Of a stretch of 64,000 nt of DNA, positions 19,445 to 28,994 are shown in pieces. The notes beneath the pieces are model-generated. The model saw only the letters and a list, made by a program, of their open reading frames with translations. It had not been told where the DNA came from and did not search any database. Source of the DNA: Nostoc sp. 'Lobaria pulmonaria (5183) cyanobiont' (GTDB lineage Bacteria > Cyanobacteriota > Cyanobacteriia > Cyanobacteriales > Nostocaceae); the NCBI RefSeq assembly GCF_002949795.1, contig NZ_CP026692.1, positions 372,001-436,000 of the forward strand. The letters run 5' to 3'. How positions within the stretch are numbered: the first letter of the stretch is position 1; the number at the start of each line of letters is the position of its first letter. The position numbers and the translations under genes are program-made.

Positions 19445-20998
19445 ATGATTAACTCAAAAAAATCAATCATTTTTTTGCAAAGTGATGTGGCTATATTATG
19501 TTACTTATCATTAGCAAAATTATTACTGCATTTTCTCACAAATGGACAATATGGTTACTTTTTTGATGAATTTTACTTTATCGCTGGTGGCGAACATCTT
19601 GATTGGGGCTTTCCCGATCATCCACCTTTAGTTTTTGCAATCGCTAATATCAGCCGTTGGCTGTTGGGAGATTCACTTTTCGCGCTTCGCTTCTTTGCTG
19701 CCGTAGCTGGAAGCCTAACTGTCTTGTTCACAGGACTAATGGTACGTGAACTTGGTGGTGGTCGATTTGCTCAGTGCCTAGCAGCGTTCTGTGTAATCGT
19801 ATCACCGATGTATTTGTGGCATCACACAGTGCTGACAATGAATGCATTTGAGCCACTAATTTGGTTGCTGTGTACTTATATTACGATTCTCATTGTTAAG
19901 CATAACTCTCCTAAACTTTGGTTGCTAGTTGGTTTAATAGTAGGTATTGGATGGCTCAACAAATATTCAATTGTTTTCTTTTGCTTTGGTTTATTAGTTG
20001 GCTTATTGATTACTTCAAACCGACAGCTTTTACTTACTCGATACATTTGGATAGCTGGCTTAATTGCATTTACAATTGCTTTACCAAATCTAATTTGGCA
20101 AACTACACATGGTTGGCCTTTTTTTGAGATACAAAAAGCACTTAAAGCAGATTATCAGGTCGATTTTTGGATATCTACTATTAATTTCACCCTACAACAG
20201 ATATTCCAGATGCATCCCCTGACGTTTCCAATTACATTAGCAGGATTTTACTATTATTTCAGAGACAAAGAAGGTAAATCATATCGTTTTATAGGATGGT
20301 TATGTATTGTTGTTTTTGGACTACTGATAATTCTTGAAGCCAGAGAAATTTATTATTTAGCTCCTATCTATCCATTGCTTTGGGCATCTGGGGCAGTCCA
20401 AGTTGAGAAGTTGATTTACAATCGCAGGCGTTTAAAATCTATTATTTTAGCTGTTCTAATTACTGGTGGTATTATAACAATGCCTGCCTCACTTCCTGTC
20501 CTGCCCTTAGAAACCTTCATCAGCTACTCACGTTTCTCACGCTATTTATTGCCGATTTGGGAATATCCCTTCATGCTAGAGCCAAAACAGGTGACGGCAC
20601 CACACAGATGGACACTTGGTTGGCAGGAAGCTGTCGCGACAGTGGCTAAAGTTTACCATAGCCTTTTGCCAAGCGAGCAAGCAAAATGTGCCATTTTAGC
20701 TTGGGACTACAATTATGCTGGGGCGATTGATGTTTTAGGTGGAGCCTATGATTTGCCAAAATCAATCAGTGGCGATATAGGTTATTATTTCTGGGGACCA
20801 AGAAAATATTCTGGTGAGATTGTGATTAGTGTTGGAGGTGATTTAAATTACTTAAAACAGCTATTCAATCAAGTTAATCAAGTAGCTATGATAACCAATC
20901 AAAAAGTTGGAAAAAGTAGTAATACACCGATTTATCTGTGTAGACAAATCAAAATTCCTCTAGAGCAAAGCTGGTTAAATTTTAGAAATCATTGGTGA
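19445..20998 (+). CDS. GT-C membrane glycosyltransferase (family 39/83, PMT_2)
   Basis: The 517-residue protein has about ten hydrophobic segments. The first external loop carries the acidic signature YFFDEFYFIAGGEHLDWGFPDHPPLV, typical of the ArnT/PMT_2 group, where the first acidic residue acts in catalysis. These enzymes take a sugar from a polyprenyl phosphate on the outer membrane face and attach it to a protein or glycolipid. It could be the GtrC-like partner of the GtrA and GtrB-type genes at 14.4-15.8 kb. The acceptor is not known. Confidence 0.88.
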   Translation: MINSKKSIIFLQSDVAILCYLSLAKLLLHFLTNGQYGYFFDEFYFIAGGEHLDWGFPDHPPLVFAIANISRWLLGDSLFALRFFAAVAGSLTVLFTGLMVRELGGGRFAQCLAAFCVIVSPMYLWHHTVLTMNAFEPLIWLLCTYITILIVKHNSPKLWLLVGLIVGIGWLNKYSIVFFCFGLLVGLLITSNRQLLLTRYIWIAGLIAFTIALPNLIWQTTHGWPFFEIQKALKADYQVDFWISTINFTLQQIFQMHPLTFPITLAGFYYYFRDKEGKSYRFIGWLCIVVFGLLIILEAREIYYLAPIYPLLWASGAVQVEKLIYNRRRLKSIILAVLITGGIITMPASLPVLPLETFISYSRFSRYLLPIWEYPFMLEPKQVTAPHRWTLGWQEAVATVAKVYHSLLPSEQAKCAILAWDYNYAGAIDVLGGAYDLPKSISGDIGYYFWGPRKYSGEIVISVGGDLNYLKQLFNQVNQVAMITNQKVGKSSNTPIYLCRQIKIPLEQSWLNFRNHW

Positions 20999-21108
20999 AG
21001 GAACTGTAATTTTTCAAACTTTTTTATTTTGAGTCTAGGCATAGAAAGACACATGAACTTATTCGCGAGTTATTATCCCGAATAAAAATACAGCTTTATG
21101 AATCCTTC

Positions 21109-21137
21109 AATAGCTTTGAGGCTATTTTGCGGGTGTT
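21109..21137 (+). terminator. Probable rho-independent terminator after the GT-C gene
   Basis: A perfect six-base stem, AATAGC and GCTATT, encloses a six-base loop and is followed after seven bases by TGTTTTTT. The stem is short, so strength is uncertain, but it lies between convergent genes. Confidence 0.45.
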
Positions 21138-21153
21138 TTTTGTCTAAGTCCTA

Positions 21154-22968
21154 TTAGTCCGAACTCGATCTAATTTGTCCCATATCTTCAGACCAGAGAC
21201 GCTGCATTTCTTCGCAGTTTGCCAGCAACTCCTCCAACTTACCACTCGCTTCAACTCGACCATCTTTGAGGACAATAATTTGATCGGCTTGATGTAAAGC
21301 GATTTGACGATGAGAGACAGTTAAACAGGTAAAATTTTCCGTTGCCAACAGACGCTGCCATAAAGTGCGTTCTGTTTCCACATCCAAAGCACTAGACAAA
21401 TCATCAAAAACCAACAACTCAGACTGGCGGACAAACATCCGCGCCGCAGCCGCACGCTGAATCTGACCACCAGAAAGTTTTGTTCCCCTTGGCCCGACAA
21501 TAGTATCTAAGCCATTTTCTAAATTGGCAACATCTTTTTCCATCACCGCCAAATGAATAGCACCTGCCAAATCCACTACATCCTCCGGCAGTCCCATCAA
21601 AATGTTATCGCGTACCGTTTCGCTAAAAAGTTGCGGAACTTGGGCAGTATAAGCACTACGGGGTGGGACAAAAAAAGCGGCTGGGTCTGCAACTTGCTGA
21701 TTATTCCAGAAAATCTCTCCTGCTTGTTTGGGTAAAAGCCCCAAAAGCACGCGCAATAAAGTACTCTTACCCGAACCAATGCGCCCGGTAATTACCGTCA
21801 GAGTACCCCTTTTCAAAGTCAGACTCACATGGGCAATACCGCACTCTGTACCAGGGTAGTGATAGCTCAAGTTCCTGAGTGCCAGCGTTTCTAAACGATG
21901 TTGCCCAGTCTTGGGAGTGTAAGGCAACTGGGGTAATTTACCCCGAAGATAAACTTTTTCGTGTTTGACTAAACTTAGAGGTGGCACACCAGGAATGAGT
22001 TCGGCCAGTCGGAGTAGGGAAACCTCAGTTTGGTAGTAACCTGTTAAAGACTCACTGAAAAATCCTGCGATCGCTGCAAACTCCCCCAAATATGAAACAA
22101 ATAAAGCAAAATCACCGACTGTTAAAGTCGTTCCTGTTTTAATTTGCATCATCCCAGCCGCCGCCAGCAGCAAGATGGCTGTGCCCAGATTTGCTATATT
22201 TGTCAAAAACGAATACAGTACCTGTCCGAGTAACAAATCTTTGAGAGCGGCTTGGCGGCGAACTTCATTCACTTTCTCAAAGTATTCCACAACACGCTTC
22301 TCACTCCCAGCAACCTGAATTGCTTGTACTGCTGTGAAAATCTCGCCTAATAACCCCGTCACTCCCCCAATGGCTTCCTGATTTGCTTGTCGGTATTTGC
22401 GGATGCGCTTACTGGCTAAATTGATGGTTGCGATCGTCACTACTAAAGGTGCAAATACTATCAGTGCTAACAAGAGATTAACGCGAGCTAGGATAATTAA
22501 GCCGATGGTAATTGCTAGCCCCTGAGCAATTGGGTCGAAAGAAAAGGTCAAAAAATCGAGGATGGCTTGGATATCATCACGAAAACGGGAAATCGCTTCT
22601 CCAGATGAGCTTGGTAATGCTTGTGCGCCTGGTCGTTCCCAGATGCGAGCGAGTAAATGCTTGCGGAGCAGAGTTGCAACATGCATCCGAAACACACCAT
22701 CAGCTGTGACACCAATCAACATAAATGTTTGCTGTGTGATAACACTCCCAACCAACAAAGCCAGCAATGTCCAAACGTTTAACCCTGCGGCTGTTTTGAC
22801 TGTGATGGTATCGAAAATCTGGCGGATAATCAGTCCGGGTATCAAGAGAAAGAAATAAAATAGACCACTCGCTAACAACCCGTTGGTTAAGTAAAATAAA
22901 GGTTTGTAGCGAATTAACTCCAGTAAATACCGCCAAGTTGGGATGGAAGATGCAGTTTTTGTTCTCAT
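21154..22968 (-). CDS. ABC exporter half-transporter with degenerate Walker B glutamate
   Basis: The 604-residue protein has an N-terminal six-helix transmembrane domain (about 1-330) and a C-terminal nucleotide-binding domain. Walker A is GRIGSGKST (about 395-403), the signature is LSGGQIQRAAAARM, and the switch histidine is in VSHR. The Walker B region reads LLVFDDLSSALD: Asp replaces the catalytic Glu. This marks the degenerate member of a heterodimeric exporter. Its ATG overlaps the stop of the partner gene (ATGA), so the two are co-translated. The substrate is unknown; a role in exporting a siderophore or the NRPS product is possible from position only. Confidence 0.92.
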   Translation of the reverse strand: MRTKTASSIPTWRYLLELIRYKPLFYLTNGLLASGLFYFFLLIPGLIIRQIFDTITVKTAAGLNVWTLLALLVGSVITQQTFMLIGVTADGVFRMHVATLLRKHLLARIWERPGAQALPSSSGEAISRFRDDIQAILDFLTFSFDPIAQGLAITIGLIILARVNLLLALIVFAPLVVTIATINLASKRIRKYRQANQEAIGGVTGLLGEIFTAVQAIQVAGSEKRVVEYFEKVNEVRRQAALKDLLLGQVLYSFLTNIANLGTAILLLAAAGMMQIKTGTTLTVGDFALFVSYLGEFAAIAGFFSESLTGYYQTEVSLLRLAELIPGVPPLSLVKHEKVYLRGKLPQLPYTPKTGQHRLETLALRNLSYHYPGTECGIAHVSLTLKRGTLTVITGRIGSGKSTLLRVLLGLLPKQAGEIFWNNQQVADPAAFFVPPRSAYTAQVPQLFSETVRDNILMGLPEDVVDLAGAIHLAVMEKDVANLENGLDTIVGPRGTKLSGGQIQRAAAARMFVRQSELLVFDDLSSALDVETERTLWQRLLATENFTCLTVSHRQIALHQADQIIVLKDGRVEASGKLEELLANCEEMQRLWSEDMGQIRSSSD

Positions 22969-24758
22969 GCCAAAGCTTCCTCTAACCCGATTTGCAGTAA
23001 TTGGGCAAAGCGGGAGTCAGGGTTAGTAGCTAATTCCTGGCGCTGACCGCACTCTAGACAATGACCGTCTTCTAAAATCATGATTTGATCGGCTCGCTTT
23101 ACTGTTGCTAAACGATGAGCAATAATGATGGCAGTTCTCCCAACGAGTAGGCGATCAATCGCTTTTTCTAACAAATGCTCTGTAACCGGGTCGAGGCGGG
23201 ATGAGGCTTCGTCCAAAATTACCAAACCAGGGTTTTTGAGAAACACCCGCACAAATGCCAATAACTGCGCCTGTCCTGCTGATAGTCCGCTACCACCAGG
23301 AGCGAGTAAAGTGTCTAAACCGCTAGGGAGAGATTCATACCAGTCCCATAAGCCAACTTCCTGAATAACTGACTCTATGCGTTGATCGGGGATAGATGAC
23401 TCAAACAAAGTGAGATTATCGCGGACACTGGCGTGGAAAAGTTGAATTTCTTGCGTTACCATACCGACGTGTTCCCGCAGTGTAGCCAAAGGTATATCGA
23501 GTAAGTTGACCCCGCCTAAACGAATTGTTCCTTGTGTGGGGTCGTAAAGTCGCAGCAGAAGGCGGGTGATAGTAGTCTTGCCACTGCCTGTGCGACCAAG
23601 TAGACCGAGAATGGTATCAGGCAACAAGGAAAATGAGACATCGCGCAATACTAAATCCGGTTGTGTTGCGATCGCATCTCTGTCAGGAGTAGGATAACGA
23701 AAGTCAACATTCTCGAATCTTACGCTCAATGCCTTATCTGGAAGAGTTGTTTGACCAATATCTGGAAGACGACTTTGGGTTGTGAGTAATTCTCGTACCC
23801 GAATTAAAGCAGCTTCAGCTTCTTGTAAATCTTGAACTTGGCGACCAAATTGTTGAATTGGTTGTTCCAATAACTCGATGTAGCGATAGATGAGATAAAC
23901 TGTGCCGATCGCAAATGCGTTATTGAAAAAAAGCACGATGCTCATCCCCAAAATCACTGTTTTTCCCAGAGTAAAGAAAACACTCCAAGCGCTAAATACT
24001 CCAAGACCAAAGGTCTGTGATTTAACCAACTTGGGAAACAAATCTCGTGAGCGTTCGTAGAAACGGTGCATGACGTAGGCTGACGCACCAGAGGAACGCA
24101 CATCTTCTGTACCAGAGAGTCGCTCTGCCAAAAAACCAAATAAAGCTGCACTGGAGGCACGTTCCGCTTGAAAATAAGGAATGACTATATTATTGAAATG
24201 ATTAAAAGTAAACAAAAGGATGACTACCATTGCGATCGCTGTTAGCCCTATTCGCCAGTCAATATGAAACAGGGCAATAAAAACACCCACAGCAAAGATA
24301 CTGTTACCCACAAAGTCGATGGCGAACCGAGAAAAAAAGTCATTCAATTGGCTGACATCACCATCTATGCGTTCGATTAAAGCCCCTGGTGTTTGGTTAT
24401 TGTGAAAGGACATATCGAGTTGCAAGCAGTGCAGCGTCAGATTCGCCCGCAGTCGGTTTGTGGCTCGTAGGCCAATATCTGCTGCTAGATAGGTTTCTAA
24501 TAAAGAAATTAGCCCAGTTGCTAAGGCTATTCCTAAAAAAAGCAACGCTAATTGGATTAGTCGAGAAAATTTTGCCCCAGCGTAGGCGTAGCCCGTCGTA
24601 GACATCGCTGTATCAATAAACGTTGCTAAAATCTGAGGATTAAGCAACCGTAAGCCAATACCAATCAGCAAGAGAATTAGTAGCAAAAGTGACTTATGCC
24701 ACAGGGGTTGGAGATACCTGAGTAAAATGGAAATATAGTAACTGCAAGAGCTTTGCAT
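22965..24758 (-). CDS. ABC exporter half-transporter, catalytic partner
   Basis: The 597-residue protein has six membrane helices followed by a nucleotide-binding domain. Walker A is GRTGSGKTT (about 386-394), Walker B with intact Glu is VILDEASSRLD, and the switch histidine is in IAHR. The signature reads LSAGQ instead of LSGGQ. With the partner's defects this predicts one canonical and one degenerate ATP site. Residues about 51-60 (AMSTTGYAYA) are encoded by a dispersed palindromic repeat inserted in frame between the first helix and its loop. It is the first gene of the two-gene operon. Confidence 0.92.
   Translation of the reverse strand: MQSSCSYYISILLRYLQPLWHKSLLLLILLLIGIGLRLLNPQILATFIDTAMSTTGYAYAGAKFSRLIQLALLFLGIALATGLISLLETYLAADIGLRATNRLRANLTLHCLQLDMSFHNNQTPGALIERIDGDVSQLNDFFSRFAIDFVGNSIFAVGVFIALFHIDWRIGLTAIAMVVILLFTFNHFNNIVIPYFQAERASSAALFGFLAERLSGTEDVRSSGASAYVMHRFYERSRDLFPKLVKSQTFGLGVFSAWSVFFTLGKTVILGMSIVLFFNNAFAIGTVYLIYRYIELLEQPIQQFGRQVQDLQEAEAALIRVRELLTTQSRLPDIGQTTLPDKALSVRFENVDFRYPTPDRDAIATQPDLVLRDVSFSLLPDTILGLLGRTGSGKTTITRLLLRLYDPTQGTIRLGGVNLLDIPLATLREHVGMVTQEIQLFHASVRDNLTLFESSIPDQRIESVIQEVGLWDWYESLPSGLDTLLAPGGSGLSAGQAQLLAFVRVFLKNPGLVILDEASSRLDPVTEHLLEKAIDRLLVGRTAIIIAHRLATVKRADQIMILEDGHCLECGQRQELATNPDSRFAQLLQIGLEEALA
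24579..24609. repeat. Dispersed palindromic repeat inserted in frame in the ABC exporter gene
   Basis: The core GCGTAGGCGTAGCCCGTCG followed by TAGACATCGC is a copy of the repeat also seen near 58085 and 55770, and in altered form near 31500. Here it lies within the coding sequence and adds about ten residues (MSTTGYAYA) without breaking the frame. Confidence 0.65.
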
Positions 24759-24820
24759 AGTCTTAATTAATCATTCTTTTGGTTACATTGGCATCACTCA
24801 ATTTTGCAATTTTTTTTACA

Positions 24821-25027
24821 TTACTCCTTGTTTTCATCACTAATAAATAGAATGTCTGCATCAATTTTGTCTATAACTTCAATGGTATATGAAGGCAACT
24901 CATTTAGATTGCTGGAAATTGGTTTTAGGTGTACACCAATATAATTCAAAATTTGAAAGTAATTTTCATCTTTCGGCTTAATCCAAAAACTAGAATCATC
25001 AGATTCAATGACGGAGATATCTTTTAC
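24821..25027 (-). pseudogene. Fragment of a siderophore-type ABC substrate-binding protein
   Basis: The minus strand is open from just after a TAA to a TAA at 24821-24823, giving 68 residues with no start codon. The end reads ELPSYTIEVIDKIDADILFI, which matches the I-L-IDAD-IF segment common to FecB/FhuD-type iron-siderophore binding proteins. Both ends of the protein are missing. It lies beside an IS4 relic, PepSY genes and TonB receptors, which fits a decayed iron-uptake locus. Confidence 0.4.
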
Positions 25028-25090
25028 TTATAACGTGTTGCTCATATTTTGTCGTATTTTTTACACTCCTTTTTGATATTGGGCAAGAAT

Positions 25091-25659
25091 TTATTCTGCT
25101 TTTTCATCCTGACCTACTAATTGAGCAACAGCAGCTCCTGTCACCAAACTGAATATCACACCAATTTTGGCAATTGGGAATCCACATCCGGGCTTTGACT
25201 ACTGGATTGAGGGTATTCTTGCTGGTTCTCTACAGTGTCAGGCATGGACACAGTTGAACCATCTATCACTTTTACATTGCGACCACACCATAAATGTTCT
25301 TCTGTCATTTTTTCGTCTAGATTTTGTGCTGAGTAATTGAAAAGTTTCTCCAGTAATTTCTCCGGCAATCTCGACCGTGCTTGGCAGTAAGCACTTGTAT
25401 CAGTTTAAGGGATTTCTACGTCTTCCTCTACCAAATGAGCAATTATTTTACTCACGGCATTATGGCAAGTTTTGTCAGTATCCAAAACCTGAGATAAAAA
25501 TGCCCAAAGCGTTACTATTGGATCAAATAATCGTCTATAGTATCTAGTTTTTAGCTCCAAGAGTGCTTGCTCAATTACACTTGTTGGTAACAGTTCTTTA
25601 AAAGGTAATCCCAAAGATGAATTAAATTTATCCTTGAGGATTTGTACTCGTAGTGTCAC
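25091..25659 (-). pseudogene. Decayed IS4-family transposase
   Basis: The reading frame starts at 25659 with an IS4-type N-terminus (LPFKELLPTSVIEQALLE). It is cut by a TAA at 25405-25407 and resumes in the same frame with TDTSAYCQARSRLPEKLL. It contains VIDGSTVSMPDT, the first Asp of the DDE triad. Near 25190 the frame shifts: PGCGFPIAKIGVIFSLVTGA continues in another frame and stops at 25091. The C-terminal half with the other catalytic residues is absent, so the element is inactive. No terminal repeats could be paired. Confidence 0.75.
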
Positions 25660-25739
25660 AGTAGTATTTATGATGTTTGCTTGCTCGTCTCAAAGTAAGT
25701 ATGGAATGAACCAGTAAGCTTTTCCTACCTAAAAATTTT

Positions 25740-26918
25740 TTGGACAACTCCTACATCTTTGCACTGGCTAGAGTCAGGCACGGTGTAGTTTACCGCCGCA
25801 GGCATCCCAACAGGCGGGCGGTTACGCCCGCAGCAAACTTCATTAGCGATCGCAACACTTCATCAAGGACAATCCCCTGCCCCGTCCCGACACTGTTTAT
25901 AGCTTTAAAATCTGTAGCGCTTACCCTGTATAGCTTAGAGCTTTTCTTAGTGCAATTCGAGTCAGTAGTAGATACCGTTAAGGCAGCATACAACAAAGTG
26001 CCAGAACTCAAAGTTCAAACCATCTACACACCAAAAAAACCAGATGCTCCTTATCAACTCAACCTCGAACCTCCACAAGGCGAAACCACAGAAGTCTATG
26101 TCAATCCCTACACTGGCGCAATTATAGGCAGCCGTATTAGCGATCGCACATTCACGACATTCACCCTTGAACTACATGAACAACTGCTCGCTGGCGAAAC
26201 TGGAACTCAAATAATGGGAGTAGCTGCACTATTACTATTCATCCTCAGCCTTACAGGTATCATCCTCTGGCCCGGATGGAGAAAACTCATTTCTGGTTTT
26301 AAGATCAAATGGAAAAATGCACATCCCAAACGAGTCAACTTTGATATCCATAAAGTAGCAGGAATTATTGCTGCTGTGTTTCTGACTTTCACAGGGTTTA
26401 CTGGATTCTATTTGAATTTTAGAGGCTTCGTTACACCGATTATTTATACTGTTACTTTCACTCCTAATCCACCTGACCCGGTTTCCCAACCCATTGCTGG
26501 CTCAACGGCGTTAAGCCTAACACAATTGCTGCAACTCGCAGATGCCGCCCTACCAAACACCGTTACCACTGCTGTTTATTTACCTCAGACCCCGGAAGCA
26601 GCTATCTATATACGTAAGAAATATTCTCATGAAGAGGCAATCTTAGGTCGTTCAGGTGTGTACCTAGACCAATACACAGGTAAGACTATTCAGATCGAAG
26701 ATGCACTCAAGAAATCTCTGGGCGACAAAGTTTTAGACTCATTTATACTATTGCATTTTGGTACTTTTGGCGGCTTACCAACACGTATACTCTACATCTT
26801 CGTGGGACTTGCACCATTAATTCTGTTTGTTACTGGTTGTGTGATGTGGTGGTATCGTTATCGGGCAAAAACTGTAGTTAGCCGCACAATAGATATATCA
26901 CAGTCAGGTCAAAATTAA
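25740..26918 (+). pseudogene. 5'-truncated PepSY-associated membrane protein
   Basis: From about 25962 on, the translation matches the PepSY gene at 27209-28363 almost throughout, including YVNPYTGAI, ITGIILWPGWRKLISGFK-like and the RVNFD-HKVAG segment. The N-terminal helix with the HRYIGL motif is missing. The first 74 codons are unrelated, Arg-rich, and overlap a repeat and a HIP1 site. The gene was probably truncated during the rearrangement that also left the IS4 relic. A shortened protein could still be made, but it would lack the first membrane helix and periplasmic PepSY part. Confidence 0.65.
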
Positions 26919-27158
26919 CTGACAATTGATAGTGACAAAAAAAGGAGACGAGTCTGCCTCCCAAACTTGTGATGCGTAGACGTAGTCATCTGTAGGCGAT
27001 CGCGTAGCGTCTCCAAAGGAGAATCGCATCCAACAGACCTTAGTTAGTACCCCAAAAAGGCGATCGCACTACTCAAAGCGTTGAATGATTAGGCCATGCC
27101 GTTCGCGGAGCGTCTCGTAGAGAAGGCTAGCTACGGCTACGCATAGAGTACCCAACAA
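26919..27158. other. Repeat-rich spacer between convergent PepSY genes
   Basis: The spacer holds pieces of the dispersed palindromic repeats: GATGCGTAGACG, GGCGATCGCGTAGCG and CCGTTCGCGGAGCGTCTC, and two HIP1-type sites. No coding sequence is seen. Confidence 0.5.
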
Positions 27159-27181
27159 GGGCGATGCTTTTGGCATCGCCC
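27159..27181. terminator. Strong hairpin terminator between convergent genes
   Basis: A perfect nine-base stem GGGCGATGC/GCATCGCCC with a five-base loop lies 28 bases beyond the stop of the minus-strand PepSY gene. It is followed by TTT on the plus strand and TTG on the minus strand. It probably ends transcription from both sides. Confidence 0.6.
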
Positions 27182-27208
27182 TTTGGTGTATACAATCTCA
27201 GTTGTCAG

Positions 27209-28363
27209 TTAGTTTCGACCTGACTGTGACATTTCTAGTGAGCGATCGCCTACACTAGTTTTAGCCCGATAACGATACCGCCACATCACAAAGCTAGTAA
27301 TAAACAAAATTAACGGTGCAAGTCCAACAAAGACGTAGAAAATTCGGGATGGCAGTCCCCAGAAAGTACCGTAGTGGAGAGGGACAAAGGAGTTGATGAT
27401 GCGATCGCCTAATGATACCTTCAAAGAACTATCTACTCGCAAAACCTTACCACTGTACTGGTCGAGATAAACAGTGCTTTCACCAGAGTCTACATCTTCT
27501 TGGGTCAGCTTAAAGCTAACTGTTAAGGCTTCTTCTGGTTTACTTGGAAAGTAAATTCTCCTGGGCGATGCATCCGGTAAGGCAGCTTGAGCAGTTTCTA
27601 ATTGTTCCTTTAGTCCTAGCGCAGACTTACCAGCAATGGGAATAGATACCGGAGTTGGTTGCTCTTTGCTGAAGGTAGCTGCGTAAATCATTGGGTTGAT
27701 GAACTCACTGAAGCTCCAGCAAAATCCTGTAAAGAATGCAAATATCAGAAATACTGCTGCGACAACGCCAGCAACTTTGTGAACATCAAAGTTAACCCGT
27801 TTGGGATGAGCATTCCACTTAATTTTGAAGCCAGAAATCAACCTGCGCCAACCGGGCCAAAGGATAATGCCTGTAATGCTCATGAAGGACATCAGTAAAC
27901 CAATAATGCCCACAAACTTATAGCCAATGTCACCGCCTAAAAGAGTATAATGGAGTGGGTAGGCGATTTCATAAAACTTACTCACAAAACTTGGCTTTAA
28001 GTTATTGCCGAGAATCGCTCCTGTGTAAGGGTTAACGTAGTTTTCTGTCCAGTCATTTTCCTTGGTTTTCAGCACAACATTCATCGGCTCATTTGGCTTT
28101 GAGGGCAGATAAATCGTCTGAAGAGTTGCATCTGGTTGATCTGCATATGTCTTTTTCACCGTGTTAAGGACAACCTCAATTGGCAGTTGTTTACCTTGAG
28201 GAGTAATTGTGCTAATTCGGCGCTGCTGATCGAAGCTGTTAATTTCTGAGTGGAAGACCAATATAGAGCCAGTCAAGCCAACGATAATTGCAATCAGTCC
28301 TACAGCTAAACCAATGTAGCGGTGTAGGGTAAAAACTAGATGACGAAAGTGTTTAACTTGCAT
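27209..28363 (-). CDS. PepSY-associated membrane protein (ferric-siderophore reductase type)
   Basis: The 384-residue protein has four membrane helices: about 15-37 (HRYIGLAVGLIAIIVGLTG), 150-172, 200-225 and 345-365. PepSY-like domains lie between them, with YVNPYTGAI and VYLDQYSGKV as repeats. Histidines in the helix pairs (HRYIGL, FDVHKVAG, PLHYGTF) are placed as haem or metal ligands. Proteins of this family next to TonB receptors (FoxB, PiuB) reduce iron in imported siderophores. A Fur-like box lies 40 bases upstream, so iron repression is likely. Confidence 0.88.
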   Translation of the reverse strand: MQVKHFRHLVFTLHRYIGLAVGLIAIIVGLTGSILVFHSEINSFDQQRRISTITPQGKQLPIEVVLNTVKKTYADQPDATLQTIYLPSKPNEPMNVVLKTKENDWTENYVNPYTGAILGNNLKPSFVSKFYEIAYPLHYTLLGGDIGYKFVGIIGLLMSFMSITGIILWPGWRRLISGFKIKWNAHPKRVNFDVHKVAGVVAAVFLIFAFFTGFCWSFSEFINPMIYAATFSKEQPTPVSIPIAGKSALGLKEQLETAQAALPDASPRRIYFPSKPEEALTVSFKLTQEDVDSGESTVYLDQYSGKVLRVDSSLKVSLGDRIINSFVPLHYGTFWGLPSRIFYVFVGLAPLILFITSFVMWRYRYRAKTSVGDRSLEMSQSGRN

Positions 28364-28402
28364 GGTGGAAGCTCTACAATTAAAAAAACAAGTTATTTGT
28401 AA

Positions 28403-28417
28403 TGATAAATTTTATCA
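28403..28417. promoter_or_regulatory. Candidate Fur box
   Basis: TGATAAATTTTATCA is a perfect 7-1-7 inverted repeat that differs from the classical Fur core TGATAATNATTATCA at two positions. It lies in an AT-rich stretch 40 bases before the PepSY start codon. Confidence 0.55.
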
Positions 28418-28448
28418 ATAAATCATAATGTAACACAGTAAATAATTA

Positions 28449-28985
28449 CTAATTCGTAATTCGGACTCTTAATACCTGAATAAAGAAATCAGGGTTAGAG
28501 TTATTGGGATCGTCTGTTACGATATTCGTCTTAGTGATTTGATAGACTGCCAATGTTGTCGAAAGTCTGCCTTCTAGAAAGTCAGCTTTAATGACCCGCT
28601 TCATATTGGGTTGCTTTGGTTGGCTCGAACTGGCTACTATCAGGGTTAAATCCTTGGGCAGGGTTAAAAGATTGACTGTAACTGGTGTAAAGAGAAACAG
28701 ATTTGCTAGGCTGATACACCAACCCGATTCGGGGGCTGAACGCACTATCATTCAGCCATTTCGGAAATTTCCTCCTTGTTCAAATCCTCTGATAATATAG
28801 CTTCCGGCAGGTGAATTAAAATTGGTATCTGCACTGCCAACACCACTGATCGTTTCCACTGCCTCGGTCACAGTTTTCACATTGCGGTCTTCTAGCACCT
28901 GTCGCGGTATGACCTGAATTGATTGGGGAATATCGCGCAAAGGGGTGTAAACCTCTAAGAAAAGATTCCCTGCATTTTGAATCAA
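28449..28985 (-). pseudogene. Decayed TonB-dependent siderophore receptor (tandem copy)
   Basis: Read on the minus strand, this keeps part of a plug domain (TPLRDIPQSIQVIPRQVLE, then SYIIRGFEQGGNFRNG), which ends at a TGA near 28752. A barrel segment in a second frame follows (FSPRIGLVYQPSKSVSLYTS) and then one in a third (FLEGRLSTTLAVYQITKTNI). Most of the barrel and the N-terminus are lost. It starts nine bases beyond the intact receptor gene and matches it segment by segment, so it is the remains of a tandem or paralogous copy. Confidence 0.8.
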
Positions 28986-28994
28986 GCACCTGAT

